In this document: positions 1-8,499 of the stretch, one piece after another | Layout: the number at the start of each line of letters is the position of its first letter | Position numbering within the stretch: the stretch's first letter is position 1 | NCBI GenBank assembly: GCA_017558775.1 | Contig: JAFYTP010000087.1 | Coordinates: 1 to 46,630, forward strand | Direction: 5' to 3' | DNA from: Bacteroidales bacterium | GTDB lineage: Bacteria > Bacteroidota > Bacteroidia > Bacteroidales > UBA932 | Length of the DNA stretch: 46,630 nucleotides | Program-made: the position numbers and the translations under genes | The notes under the pieces: model-generated | The model's database searches: none | What the model saw: only the letters and a program-made list of their open reading frames with translations | What the model was told of the DNA's origin: nothing

Positions 1-1776
1 CACAACCTGCCCATCCTCGAGATTATCGACGATCACGGCAAGCTGAACGAGAAGGCGCAGATCCTGGTAGGCGAGGACCGCTTCGTGGCCCGCAAGAAGA
101 TCGTGAAGATGCTGGAAGAGGCCGGCAACCTCCTGAAGATCGATGACTACACCTCTCCGGTGGGTTACTCCGAGCGCACGGACGCCGTCATCGAGCCCAA
201 GCTCTCCGCCCAGTGGTTCCTGAAGATGGACACCCTCGCGAAGGTCGCCTTGGAAACCGTCGAAAGCGGCCGGACGAACTTCATCCCCGAACGGTATGTC
301 AACACCTACCGCCACTGGATGGAGAACGCGCACGACTGGTGCATCTCCCGCCAGCTCTGGTGGGGTCAGCGGATTCCCGCATACTACCTCCCGAACGGCA
401 AGTACGTCGTGGAGCCCACACCTGAAGCCGCACTTGAGGCCGCCAAGGCTATCTGCCCGGATATCAAGATGGAAGACCTCCATCAGGATGAGGATGTGCT
501 GGACACCTGGTTCAGCTCCTGGCTCTGGCCGATCTCCGTCTTCGACCCGGAGATGCCCGGCCATCCGGACCACAAGCCCAACAAGGACCTCGCATATTAT
601 TATCCGACCAGCGACCTGGTGACCGGCCCGGACATCATCTTCTTCTGGGTGGCCCGCATGATCATGGCCGGCGAGGAGTTCATGGGCCGCGAACCGTTCT
701 CCAACGTGTATTTCACCGGTATCGTCCGCGACAAGATCGGCCGGAAGATGTCCAAGACTCTGGGCAACTCCCCGAACCCGCTGGATCTGATCGAGACTTA
801 CGGCGCTGATGCCGTCCGCATCGGCATGCTCCTGTGCTCCAGCGCCGGCAACGATATCTTCTACGACGAGGCTCAGATCAAGCAGGGCGCCGCGTTCTGC
901 AACAAGATCTGGAACTCCTACCGCCTGGTGAAGGGCTTTGCCGTGAACCCGGAGACGAAGCAGACGGAAGCCGCCCGCGTCGCCATCGAATGGTTCGACG
1001 CCAAGCTCAGCGAAACGGTCGCCCAGGTGGAAGACCACTACCGCAAATTCCGCATCTCAGACGCCCTGATGGCCATTTACAAGCTGTTCTGGGACGACTA
1101 TTGCGCCTGGTACCTCGAGGCCATCAAGCCCGCTTTCGGCCAGCCGGTCGATCCTGCCACCTATGAGGCCACCCTCAAGTTCTTCGAAGCCCTGCTGAAG
1201 TTGATCCACCCGGTGATGCCGTTCATCTCCGAGGAACTCTGGCAGAACATGGAGGAGCGCAAGGAAGGGGAGACCATCATGTACGCGCAGGCACCCGTCG
1301 CCAAGCCGTTCGATCCGCAGGTGCTCGTGAACTTCGCCCTCGCCGAAGAGGCGGTGAACGGCGTCCGCGGCATCCGCAACCAGAAGAACATCGCCCCGAA
1401 GGAAACCCTCGATCTCAAGATCAAGGGCGACTTCCCGGCCGCGGTCCTTCCGGTGATCGAGAAGATGGGCAACGTCACGGTCGAGACCGTCTCCGATTTC
1501 GGCGCCGGACAGGGTGTCGGCTTCATGGTCCGGACCCACGAAATGTTCGTCGCGCTGAGCGGTCTTGTCAATGTCGATGAAGAGATCGCGAAGCTCGAAA
1601 AGGACCTCGCTTACCAGCAGAAATTCCTCGCCGGCGTGCGCGGAAAGCTCGCCAATGAGCGCTTCGTTGCCAACGCTCCGGCCGCCGTCATTGAAAACGA
1701 GCGTAAGAAGGAGGCCGATTCGCTCTCCAAGATCGAAAGTCTAGAGTCGCAGATTAAAGCGCTGAAAAACAGCTAG
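1..1776 (+). CDS. valS: Valine--tRNA ligase, C-terminal part (5' truncated by window edge)
   Basis: Charges tRNA-Val with valine in the cytoplasm. The reading frame is open from base 1, so the gene begins outside the window; 591 residues are present, including the stop. The class I KMSKS loop is visible as KMSKT at bases 745-759, followed by LGNSPNPLDLIETYGADA, characteristic of ValRS. The anticodon-binding helical domain follows. The last 65 or so residues form the charged coiled-coil tRNA-binding arm of ValRS (LANERFVANAPAAVIENE). The HIGH motif and most of the editing domain lie upstream and are not seen. The next gene starts 36 bases downstream on the same strand. Identification is firm from these motifs; only the N-terminus is unknown. 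Confidence 0.97.
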   Translation, partial: HNLPILEIIDDHGKLNEKAQILVGEDRFVARKKIVKMLEEAGNLLKIDDYTSPVGYSERTDAVIEPKLSAQWFLKMDTLAKVALETVESGRTNFIPERYVNTYRHWMENAHDWCISRQLWWGQRIPAYYLPNGKYVVEPTPEAALEAAKAICPDIKMEDLHQDEDVLDTWFSSWLWPISVFDPEMPGHPDHKPNKDLAYYYPTSDLVTGPDIIFFWVARMIMAGEEFMGREPFSNVYFTGIVRDKIGRKMSKTLGNSPNPLDLIETYGADAVRIGMLLCSSAGNDIFYDEAQIKQGAAFCNKIWNSYRLVKGFAVNPETKQTEAARVAIEWFDAKLSETVAQVEDHYRKFRISDALMAIYKLFWDDYCAWYLEAIKPAFGQPVDPATYEATLKFFEALLKLIHPVMPFISEELWQNMEERKEGETIMYAQAPVAKPFDPQVLVNFALAEEAVNGVRGIRNQKNIAPKETLDLKIKGDFPAAVLPVIEKMGNVTVETVSDFGAGQGVGFMVRTHEMFVALSGLVNVDEEIAKLEKDLAYQQKFLAGVRGKLANERFVANAPAAVIENERKKEADSLSKIESLESQIKALKNS

Positions 1777-1812
1777 TGAAACAAACTTGTTTATTGTTCT
1801 AACATTTTTGTT

Positions 1813-2229
1813 ATGACGCATTTTGAGGTGAGTTTCCCCGTCCGGTACTACGAAACCGACCAAATGGCGGTGGTCCATCACTCCAATTATATCCGGTATT
1901 TCGAGATCGCCCGGAACCAGATGATGGTGGACTGGGGATTCCCGATCGAGAAGTGCGAAAACGAGTACGGCGTGATGATTCCGATCGTCTCGGTCGAGCT
2001 GCGTTTCAAGCATCCCGCCCGGATGGGGGATGTCCTCACGGCCGTCGCGGAAATCGACAAGGTCCCGCTCGCCAAGCTCGTCGTCCGGCAGGCGGTCTAC
2101 AACCAGAACGGGGAAGTGTGTGCCGATGGTTCCGTCATCCTCGGATTCATCGACTCGAAGACCTTCCGTCCGGTGCGCTGCCCGGAGATCCTGGCCCAAA
2201 TCATCGACAACCATCTAAACGACAAGTGA
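1813..2229 (+). CDS. Acyl-CoA thioesterase, YbgC/4-hydroxybenzoyl-CoA thioesterase family (hotdog fold)
   Basis: A 138-residue single hotdog-fold protein expected to hydrolyse acyl-CoA thioesters in the cytoplasm. Near the N-terminus it carries the family signature [20 protein letters not shown] (about residues 13-32), with the catalytic Asp of the Y-x-T-D motif and the HHSNY segment of YbgC/FcbC enzymes. Length matches the family (130-150 residues). The substrate cannot be read from sequence; short or medium acyl-CoA is usual. It starts 36 bases after valS and ends 1 base before tatA, so it is probably co-transcribed with the Tat genes. No TAnnTTTG element was seen in the short gap before it. 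The family call is firm; physiological role is unknown. Confidence 0.88.
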   Translation: MTHFEVSFPVRYYETDQMAVVHHSNYIRYFEIARNQMMVDWGFPIEKCENEYGVMIPIVSVELRFKHPARMGDVLTAVAEIDKVPLAKLVVRQAVYNQNGEVCADGSVILGFIDSKTFRPVRCPEILAQIIDNHLNDK

Positions 2230-2230
2230 T

Positions 2231-2437
2231 ATGCTGCTGATTTATCCCCTGGTTTTCGGAATGTGGGAAATCGTTCTCATCGTCCTGGTCATCCTCCTTC
2301 TTTTCGGCGGAAAGAAGATTCCTGAACTGATGAAGGGCCTTGGCAAGGGTGTCAAGAGCTTCAAGCAGGGTATGAACGAGGTGGAGAAGGAGATCAAGGA
2401 AATCGACGAGGACTACAACAAGGAAGAAAAGAAGTAG
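2231..2437 (+). CDS. tatA: Sec-independent protein translocase subunit TatA/E
   Basis: Pore-forming subunit of the twin-arginine translocase, which exports folded proteins across the inner membrane. The 68-residue protein has the TatA architecture: an N-terminal membrane helix ([14 protein letters not shown]), the FGGKKIPEL hinge, an amphipathic helix ([16 protein letters not shown]) and a charged acidic/lysine tail. The start at 2231 lies directly after the thioesterase stop. An alternative ATG at 2261 (MWEIVLIVL) would give the more usual very short N-terminus and cannot be excluded. The stop TAG overlaps the GTG start of tatC by one base, indicating coupled translation. No tatB is present, consistent with a minimal TatA-TatC system. 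Confidence 0.95.
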   Translation: MLLIYPLVFGMWEIVLIVLVILLLFGGKKIPELMKGLGKGVKSFKQGMNEVEKEIKEIDEDYNKEEKK

Positions 2438-3189
2438 TGGCGGCCCAGGACGGTGAAATGTCCTTCTGGGACCATTTGGATGTATTGAGGGGAACCCTGT
2501 TCCGCTCAATTCTCGCCATTGTCCTCGTCTCCGTCGTTTTTCTGGCGATGCCGGAGCGGCTTTTTAAGGCCGTGCTTTGGCCCACGACGCCGGATTTCAT
2601 CCTGTACAAGTGGCTTGGACTGGATTTCGGGATGGACCTCATCAACATCGAGGTGTCCGCCCAGTTCTTCGCACACCTGAAGATGTCCGTCCTGATGGGC
2701 GTCGTCATCGCCTTCCCTTACATTATCTATGAAATATGGAAATTCGTCGCTCCGGCACTCTATGACAACGAGCGCCGGGCGGTCCGGAAAGGCTTCGGCA
2801 TGTCCTCGTTCCTGTTTTACCTGGGCGTGGCCGTGGGCTATTTCATCGTCCTCCCGGTGTGTCTGATGTTCTTCATGAACTACACGGTGAGCGATGCTGT
2901 CCGGAATACGATTTCCCTGAATTCGTACATCTCCCTGTTCACCTCCCTGGTGTTCCTGATCGGCCTGCTGTTCGAGTTTCCGACGGTGGTGCTGGTCCTT
3001 TCCCACCTGGGGTTATTGACACGGAAGCAGTTGAAGGAATTTCGGAAGGCCGCTTTCGTGGTGATCCTCATCCTGGCGGCCCTCATCACCCCGAGCGATC
3101 CCTTCTCGATGTTCGTCCTGTCCATCCCGCTGTACGGGTTGTACGAATTCTCCATCCTAGTCTGCAAACGAGATGATCTCTCTGAATAA
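2437..3189 (+). CDS. tatC: Sec-independent protein translocase subunit TatC
   Basis: Polytopic receptor for twin-arginine signal peptides in the inner membrane. The 250-residue product has about six hydrophobic helices and the N-terminal TatC signature in the form FWDHLDVLR (usual form F-x-x-H-L-x-E-L-R). A conserved segment FVAPALY lies after helix 2, and LITPSDPFSM lies near the C-terminus. I chose the GTG at 2437, which overlaps the tatA stop by one base. An ATG at 2458 (MSFWDHL) is a strong alternative that loses only seven residues. The 3' end overlaps the ABC-F gene by 17 bases, so the three genes are translationally linked. Function is firm. Confidence 0.95.
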   Translation: MAAQDGEMSFWDHLDVLRGTLFRSILAIVLVSVVFLAMPERLFKAVLWPTTPDFILYKWLGLDFGMDLINIEVSAQFFAHLKMSVLMGVVIAFPYIIYEIWKFVAPALYDNERRAVRKGFGMSSFLFYLGVAVGYFIVLPVCLMFFMNYTVSDAVRNTISLNSYISLFTSLVFLIGLLFEFPTVVLVLSHLGLLTRKQLKEFRKAAFVVILILAALITPSDPFSMFVLSIPLYGLYEFSILVCKRDDLSE

Positions 3190-5098
3190 TGTAACCGTCG
3201 CTTACGGGAGTTTCACCCTCCTGGATGATATCAGCTTCCACATCAGTGAGAGCGACAAGATCGGCCTGGTCGGCAAGAACGGGGCCGGGAAGTCCACGCT
3301 GATGAAACTGATCACGGGGGAGCAGAGCCCGACCTCCGGCCATATCGACATGCCGTCGGACGTCCAGATTGGCTACCTGCCCCAGATCATGGAGCATCAC
3401 AAGGGCCGGAGCGTCATCAATGAGGTGATGACGGTGTTCGACCACATCCACGAGATGGAGCGCGAACTCGAGCGCATCAATGTGCAGCTTGCCGAACGGA
3501 CGGATTATGAATCAGCCGATTACGCCCGTCTGATCGATCACCTGAACGCCATCAATGACCGGCTCGCCCTGGAAACGGGGGAGTCGCCGCGGGTGCAGGC
3601 GGAGCGGACGCTCTTCGGACTCGGCTTCAAGGAAGACGAGCTGGACCGTCCCACGGAAACCTTCAGCCAGGGCTGGAACATGCGCATCGAACTGGCCAAG
3701 GTCCTCCTGGCCCATCCGGACATCCTCCTGCTGGACGAGCCCACGAACCACCTGGACATCGAGTCCATCGAGTGGTTCGAGGATTATCTGAAATCCTACC
3801 GCGGTTCGCTCCTGCTGGTGTCCCACGACCGTAAGTTCCTGGACAACGTCACCACCCGGACCGTCGAGATCCTCCTGGGGCATATCCATGACTATAAGGT
3901 TCCTTACAGCCAATATGTTACGCTGCGTGCGGAACGCATCGCCCAGCAGACGGCGGCCTATGAGAACCAGCAGCGGATGATCGAGAAGACGGAGGATTTC
4001 ATCAACCGGTTCCGCTACAAGCCCACCAAGTCCAACCAGGTCCAGTCGCGCATCAAGGCGCTCGAGAAGCTGGACCGTATCGAGATCGACGAGACGGATG
4101 ACGCGAAGCTGCATCTCCGCTTCCCGCCGGCCGCCCGTTCGGGCGACGTCGTTTTCAAGGGGACGGACCTCACCGTGGGTTATCCGCAGAAGGTGGTCTT
4201 CCATGACGCGGAGATTGAGATCAAGCGCGGCGAGAAGGTCGCCCTCATCGGCCGTAACGGCGAGGGTAAGACTACCTTGATGCGCGTGATCATGGGCGAA
4301 CTGGATCCCATCTCCGGAGAGGCAAAGGTCGGGCATAATGTCCATATCGGCTATTACGCTCAGAATCAGGAGGATATTCTCGACAAGAACGAGACGGTGT
4401 ACGGCACCCTGGACCGCATCGCGGTGGGGGAGATCCGCACGAAGCTGCGGGACCTGCTGGGCGCTTTCCTGTTCCGGGGAGAGGACATCGACAAGAAAGT
4501 GTCCGTCCTCAGCGGCGGCGAGCGGGCCCGCCTCGGCATGGCGAAGCTGATGCTGTCGTCCTACAACGTCCTGGCCCTGGATGAACCCACGAACCACATG
4601 GACATCCGCTCAAAAGACCGTCTGAAACAGGCCCTGCAGGCCTTTGACGGCACATTGATTGTAGTGTCTCATGACCGTGATTTCCTGGACGGACTGGTGG
4701 ACAAGCTCTACGAGTTCCGCGACGGAAAGGTGAAGGAACACTTGGGCGGCGTGTCGGATTTCCTGGCCAAGCGGAAACTCGAGAGTCTGCAGGAACTGGA
4801 ACGCCGGCTGCCCGCCGAAGAGAAGGCGCCGGATGTGAAGAAGGTCCAGGCGCAGGAAACCTTCCAGGCCCGGAAGACCGTCTCCAAGGAAATCCGCAAG
4901 ATCCAGAACCGGGTGGATTACTTGGAGAAGGAAATCGGCAAGCTGGAAAAGCGACAGGCGGCCATCGAGAAGATTCTCTCCGCGCCCGGAAAGGACGACG
5001 ACGTGATGGAACTGACCCGGGAGTACCTGGAGAACAAGCGCAGCCTGGACGCCTTCACCGAGGAGTGGAGCCAGCAGATGGAAAAGTTGGATAGTTAA
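3173..5098 (+). CDS. ABC-F family ATP-binding protein (Uup/EttA-like, ribosome-associated type)
   Basis: A soluble double-ATPase of the ABC-F class; members act on the ribosome as translation factors or antibiotic-protection proteins rather than as transporters. Two nucleotide-binding domains are visible. The first has Walker A GKNGAGKST (about residues 36-44), the signature-like SQGWNMR and Walker B/D-loop DEPTNHLD. The second has Walker A GRNGEGKTT, a full LSGGERAR signature and DEPTNHMD. They are joined by the charged linker typical of the class. There are no membrane helices. The C-terminal 90 residues are a lysine/glutamate-rich coiled coil as in Uup. It overlaps tatC by 17 bases. Which ABC-F subfamily (housekeeping or resistance) it belongs to needs a tree; the C-terminal coiled coil favours Uup-like. 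Confidence 0.92.
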   Translation: MISLNNVTVAYGSFTLLDDISFHISESDKIGLVGKNGAGKSTLMKLITGEQSPTSGHIDMPSDVQIGYLPQIMEHHKGRSVINEVMTVFDHIHEMERELERINVQLAERTDYESADYARLIDHLNAINDRLALETGESPRVQAERTLFGLGFKEDELDRPTETFSQGWNMRIELAKVLLAHPDILLLDEPTNHLDIESIEWFEDYLKSYRGSLLLVSHDRKFLDNVTTRTVEILLGHIHDYKVPYSQYVTLRAERIAQQTAAYENQQRMIEKTEDFINRFRYKPTKSNQVQSRIKALEKLDRIEIDETDDAKLHLRFPPAARSGDVVFKGTDLTVGYPQKVVFHDAEIEIKRGEKVALIGRNGEGKTTLMRVIMGELDPISGEAKVGHNVHIGYYAQNQEDILDKNETVYGTLDRIAVGEIRTKLRDLLGAFLFRGEDIDKKVSVLSGGERARLGMAKLMLSSYNVLALDEPTNHMDIRSKDRLKQALQAFDGTLIVVSHDRDFLDGLVDKLYEFRDGKVKEHLGGVSDFLAKRKLESLQELERRLPAEEKAPDVKKVQAQETFQARKTVSKEIRKIQNRVDYLEKEIGKLEKRQAAIEKILSAPGKDDDVMELTREYLENKRSLDAFTEEWSQQMEKLDS

Positions 5099-5111
5099 TA
5101 ACCAAACTGAT

Positions 5112-6119
5112 ATGAAAATGTTGAATGGCAATTCTTTGAAAGCGGTCATCGGAATGATTGCTTTCGCTGCGCTGCTTCTTTTGGCACCGCAGCGCGCCGC
5201 AGCCCAGCCGCTGTCCCCCCAGGTGTTGGACAAGGACATCGTGGTCTCCGAATTCAATGCAATCAACGTTTCCGACGACTTCGAGGTGACGGTGGGCCGT
5301 GGCTCTTATGGTGTCCGCCTTACCGTGGATAAGGAACTGGCTCCCTATGTGGATGTATATGTTCGCTCCAGGACTTTGTATGTCGACTTTGACGAAAAGG
5401 CGGTCCCTAAGGATCTCCGGAAGCTTTACAAGGGAAGGAACGGCTTGACTGCGGTCTTCCGCGTCGAGGTATATACTCCTGAATTGCTGGGTGTTACGCT
5501 TTCCGATTATGCCACCCTCACCGGCCTTGAAGAGTTCGTTTCGAATGACTTCGAGCTGGTCGCAGCCGGGAAATCTCAGGTGTTGAAGCTCGCTGTTACC
5601 GCCGTCTCGGCGAAGGTTTCCCTGAAGAAGAATGCAGTCGCAAAAATGACGCTCCGGACCGAGCGAGACATCGAAGTCTCCACCGAGGACAAATCCAATC
5701 TCGATCTCCAATTCGGCTGCAACACGCTGACGGTGGCATCCTCCGGTTCCTCCGTCATCACTGCCGACGGCCCTTGCACCACGATGGTCCTGAATACCGC
5801 TGGTTCCTCCCAGGTCGATATCTCCTCGGAGACCGAGGTGCTCGATATCGCCGCCGAGGGCAATTCCAGCCTGAAGCTCTCCGGCAGCGCGTATGAGATG
5901 AAGGTCAAGGGTTCCCGCAACGCCACCGTGGACGCTGTCGCCATGCCGCTGGAGACGGTCGAGGCCGACTTGGCCAACTCTTCCTGCGTTACAGTTGATG
6001 CTTCCCAGCTGATCCATGCCAACCTCGTGGGCGGCAGTTCCCTGTACTTCGCCGGCACCCCGGCGATCGAGATTGAGAAGATCGTCAAGTCCACCCTGGC
6101 CCCTTACGAAACGAAATAA
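5112..6119 (+). CDS. GIN-domain (DUF2807) putative adhesin-like secreted protein
   Basis: A 335-residue protein with a signal peptide (hydrophobic run ending RAAAQ, about residues 12-32), hence periplasmic or surface exposed. The mature part has the character of the DUF2807 'head GIN' family. It starts with an FNAINVSDDFEVTVGRG segment typical of the family's first strand. It then becomes a long series of short beta strands rich in S, N, V and D (for example SGSSVITADG and GNSSLKLSGSA), as expected of a right-handed beta-helix. Members are common in Bacteroidota and their function is unestablished. It begins 13 bases after the ABC-F gene, and its TAA overlaps the dipeptidase ATG by one base, so it is in the same operon. 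Family call good; role unknown. Confidence 0.8.
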   Translation: MKMLNGNSLKAVIGMIAFAALLLLAPQRAAAQPLSPQVLDKDIVVSEFNAINVSDDFEVTVGRGSYGVRLTVDKELAPYVDVYVRSRTLYVDFDEKAVPKDLRKLYKGRNGLTAVFRVEVYTPELLGVTLSDYATLTGLEEFVSNDFELVAAGKSQVLKLAVTAVSAKVSLKKNAVAKMTLRTERDIEVSTEDKSNLDLQFGCNTLTVASSGSSVITADGPCTTMVLNTAGSSQVDISSETEVLDIAAEGNSSLKLSGSAYEMKVKGSRNATVDAVAMPLETVEADLANSSCVTVDASQLIHANLVGGSSLYFAGTPAIEIEKIVKSTLAPYETK

Positions 6120-7207
6120 TGCAAATCTTTGACAGCCATGTCGATACCCCCTCGCAGCTGATCCGGCTCCGGGATATCGGCATCGACAACCGATACGGAC
6201 ACGTCGACTTTCCCAAGCTCAAGCGCGGGGGAGTCGGCGGCTCCTTTTTCGCCCTGTACACCCCGCCCGAGATGGCGCCGGACGCGGCCACGCGCTACGC
6301 CCTGGAAATGATTTCCGCCGTCTATGATGCCGTCGATGCCAATTCGGACCTGGCGGCCCTGGCTTTCTCTCCGGAGGAGGCCGCCGAGAACGCCAAGAAC
6401 GGGTTGTTCTCCGTTTTCATCGGCATGGAGAACGGGGCGCCCATCCAGCAGTCGCTTTCGTTGCTGCGCACCTTCTACCGGCTGGGCGTCAGTTATATGA
6501 CGCTCACGCATAACGGGGACAACGCCATCGCGGACAGCGCCGCCGAAGGGAAGCGCTGGCACGGTCTGAGCCCCTTCGGGAAGGAGGTCATCGCCGAGAT
6601 GAACGAACTCGGAATGATGATCGACCTGTCTCATGCTTCTGACGAGACTTTCTGGGACTGCATCCGTCTGTCCCAGGCGCCGGTCGTTGCCACCCACTCC
6701 TGTTGCCGCGCTCTCTGCGGCCATCGGCGAAACCTGACCGACGAAATGCTCCGGGCGCTGGGGGAGGCCGACGGTTATGTCGGCATCAACTTCTGTCCTT
6801 CCTTCCTGTCCGATCGTTTCGCGACGGATCCCGCCGATGCTGCCTTGCTGGACGAGGGGGATCGGGTGGAAGCCGCGTTCATCGCGGACCCTGCTGACCC
6901 AGAAAGGGTGCGGGCATGGGAACAGATGCAGGATCGTCTCGAGACCATCTGGCGTCCCGGCGTCCGGGAAGTCGTGGACCATATCGACCATGCCGTCGAA
7001 CTCGCGGGCATCGACCATGTCGGAATCGGGTCCGATTATGACGGGATTCTGGTGGCTCCCGCCGGGCTGGAGAATGTGTCCAAGCTCGGCCTGGTCTTCG
7101 ACGAGATGCTTCGGCGTGGCTATGATGCCGAACAGGTGGAAAAAGTGGCCGGAAAGAACCTTTTAGAGGTGATGGAGAGGGTGAAACAAAAAAGTTATAC
7201 CTTTTAA
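6119..7207 (+). CDS. Dipeptidase, peptidase family M19 (membrane/renal dipeptidase-like)
   Basis: A 362-residue zinc metallopeptidase of the amidohydrolase fold, expected to cleave dipeptides. The M19 zinc and active-site elements are present in order: FDSHVDTP at the N-terminus (H-x-D), IGMENG (bridging Glu), YMTLTHNGDN, MIDLSHASDETFWD, VVATHSCCRALCGHRRNLTD and HVGIGSDYDG near the C-terminus. There is no signal peptide, so a cytoplasmic location is likely, unlike the animal renal enzyme. The ATG overlaps the stop of the GIN gene by one base (TAATG). The stop codon sits inside a potential hairpin that extends toward the convergent cinA gene. Substrate range is not readable from sequence. Confidence 0.92.
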   Translation: MQIFDSHVDTPSQLIRLRDIGIDNRYGHVDFPKLKRGGVGGSFFALYTPPEMAPDAATRYALEMISAVYDAVDANSDLAALAFSPEEAAENAKNGLFSVFIGMENGAPIQQSLSLLRTFYRLGVSYMTLTHNGDNAIADSAAEGKRWHGLSPFGKEVIAEMNELGMMIDLSHASDETFWDCIRLSQAPVVATHSCCRALCGHRRNLTDEMLRALGEADGYVGINFCPSFLSDRFATDPADAALLDEGDRVEAAFIADPADPERVRAWEQMQDRLETIWRPGVREVVDHIDHAVELAGIDHVGIGSDYDGILVAPAGLENVSKLGLVFDEMLRRGYDAEQVEKVAGKNLLEVMERVKQKSYTF

Positions 7208-7221
7208 CTAATTTGTTTCAC
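7181..7221. terminator. Imperfect 17-bp hairpin over the dipeptidase 3' end
   Basis: Bases 7181-7197 (GTGAAACAAAAAAGTTA) and 7205-7221 (TAACTAATTTGTTTCAC) are inverted copies with only two mismatches and a 7-base loop. The dipeptidase stop codon (7205-7207) opens the 3' arm. A T-rich stretch (TGTCTTTTAATT) follows on the + strand. This could terminate the upstream operon, but the stem is AT-rich and not a classical GC hairpin. Its 3' arm overlaps the 5' arm of the second hairpin at 7203-7244, so both cannot form together. Confidence 0.45.
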
Positions 7222-7244
7222 TGCTTGTCTTTTAATTAGTTAAA
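7203..7244. terminator. Perfect 11-bp AT-rich inverted repeat between dipeptidase and cinA
   Basis: TTTAACTAATT at 7203-7213 is matched by AATTAGTTAAA at 7234-7244 with a 20-base spacer. Each arm contains or touches the stop codon of one of the two convergent genes (dipeptidase TAA at 7205-7207, cinA TAA read from 7234-7232). It may serve as a bidirectional transcription end point. Its AT-only stem makes it a weak terminator on its own. Confidence 0.4.
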
Positions 7245-8497
7245 TCTTCAAGCAGGGTAAGCCGCAGAAAATCGAGCGCGGACGCCGCGAAACGCTCGAT
7301 GTTGCGCTTCCGGTCGTGCTTGAAGATCTTTTTTACCGTCTTTGTACCCCTCGGACCGGCTACGCCGATCCAAACTGTACCCACCGGATTGAACTCGTCG
7401 CCGTCCGGACCAGCAAGTCCGGTCGTGGATACGGCGTAGTCGCTGCCGGTCACGCGGCGGACGCCTTCGGCCATCGCCGCCGCGACCTCGCTGCTCACGA
7501 CACCGTACTTTTCCACGGTCTCCGCCGGGACACCCAGCACATGCTCCTTCACGGAGACGGCATACGAGGTGACCGATCCCAAATAATAGGCGGAAGAGCC
7601 GGGAACGGAGGTGAAGAGGTGGGAGATCTCGCCGCCGGTGCAGGATTCCGCGGCGCTCACCGTCTTGCCGGCGGCCTTGAGCATACGGCCTATCGTAGCT
7701 TCCAGCGTGTCATCCTGGTCGGAATAAACCTTGTCTCCGAGGATTTCCTTCAGGCGGGCGATTTGTTCCTCCACGCGGGCCTTTTCATCCTCGGCTTTGC
7801 CACTGTAAATGGACAGTCGGAGGCGGATTCCCGTCAGGGGGCTGGGGAGATAGGCGAGGTGCATATCTTCAGGGAGGGCGTCCTCCCACGGGGCAATCAG
7901 TTCAGACAGAGCGGATTCGGCAATCCCTGAAACCATAATGCTCCGATGCAGGATGTCATTCAGGGGATAGTGCGCGCGGATATCCTCCATCACGTCCGGA
8001 ATGGCGCCGACGGCCTCGAACGGAACACCGGGCAGGGCGAACAGGGTGGCGTTGTAGGAATCCTCCGGAAAACGAAACACCATGACCGGGGCCGTTCCCT
8101 TGCGGTTGGGGATCACTTCGCACTTTTCCGGGACCAAGGCCTGCGCCCGGTTGATGGGCAGCACATCCAGTCCGCGGCCGCGGAGGATGTCCTCCACGAT
8201 GGCGAGCTGTTCCTGGTTTTCCACATATTCAAAGCTGCCGCTGAGCTCCGCGAGAACGTCTTTCGTGATATCGTCCTTCGTGGGCCCGAGGCCGCCGGTT
8301 GTAATGACGATATCGTTCAGTTCCAGCTCGTTACGGAGATTGTTCAGGATTTCTTCGCGGTCGTCCCCGATGGACAGCATGCGGGTGACACGGATTCCGG
8401 CCTCTTCCAGCGCGACGGCCAGATGAGAGGAATTGGTGTCCACGACCTGGCCGATGAGGATTTCATCGCCGATGGTGCAGATGGATGCTTGAATCAT
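7232..8497 (-). CDS. cinA: CinA family nicotinamide-nucleotide amidohydrolase / damage-inducible protein
   Basis: A 421-residue two-domain protein. The N-terminal half is the molybdopterin-binding-like (MoCF) domain of CinA, with GDEILIGQVVDTNSSHLA and TTGGLGPTKDD, linked to ADP-ribose pyrophosphatase activity. The C-terminal half is the PncC domain (AAESCTGGEISHLFTSVPGS, STTGLAGPDG), which deamidates nicotinamide mononucleotide for NAD salvage. Length matches full-length CinA. The ATG at 8497 lies two bases after the stop of the preceding dehydrogenase-like gene, so the two are co-transcribed from the promoter near 9322. It is convergent with the dipeptidase gene. Identification is firm. Confidence 0.95.
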   Translation of the reverse strand: MIQASICTIGDEILIGQVVDTNSSHLAVALEEAGIRVTRMLSIGDDREEILNNLRNELELNDIVITTGGLGPTKDDITKDVLAELSGSFEYVENQEQLAIVEDILRGRGLDVLPINRAQALVPEKCEVIPNRKGTAPVMVFRFPEDSYNATLFALPGVPFEAVGAIPDVMEDIRAHYPLNDILHRSIMVSGIAESALSELIAPWEDALPEDMHLAYLPSPLTGIRLRLSIYSGKAEDEKARVEEQIARLKEILGDKVYSDQDDTLEATIGRMLKAAGKTVSAAESCTGGEISHLFTSVPGSSAYYLGSVTSYAVSVKEHVLGVPAETVEKYGVVSSEVAAAMAEGVRRVTGSDYAVSTTGLAGPDGDEFNPVGTVWIGVAGPRGTKTVKKIFKHDRKRNIERFAASALDFLRLTLLEDLTN

Positions 8498-8499
8498 AG

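Noticed and set aside
1779..1792. AAACAAacTTGTTT dyad after valS as a terminator
   Set aside because: Only six base pairs with a two-base loop and no T-run. It is too weak to claim a terminator.
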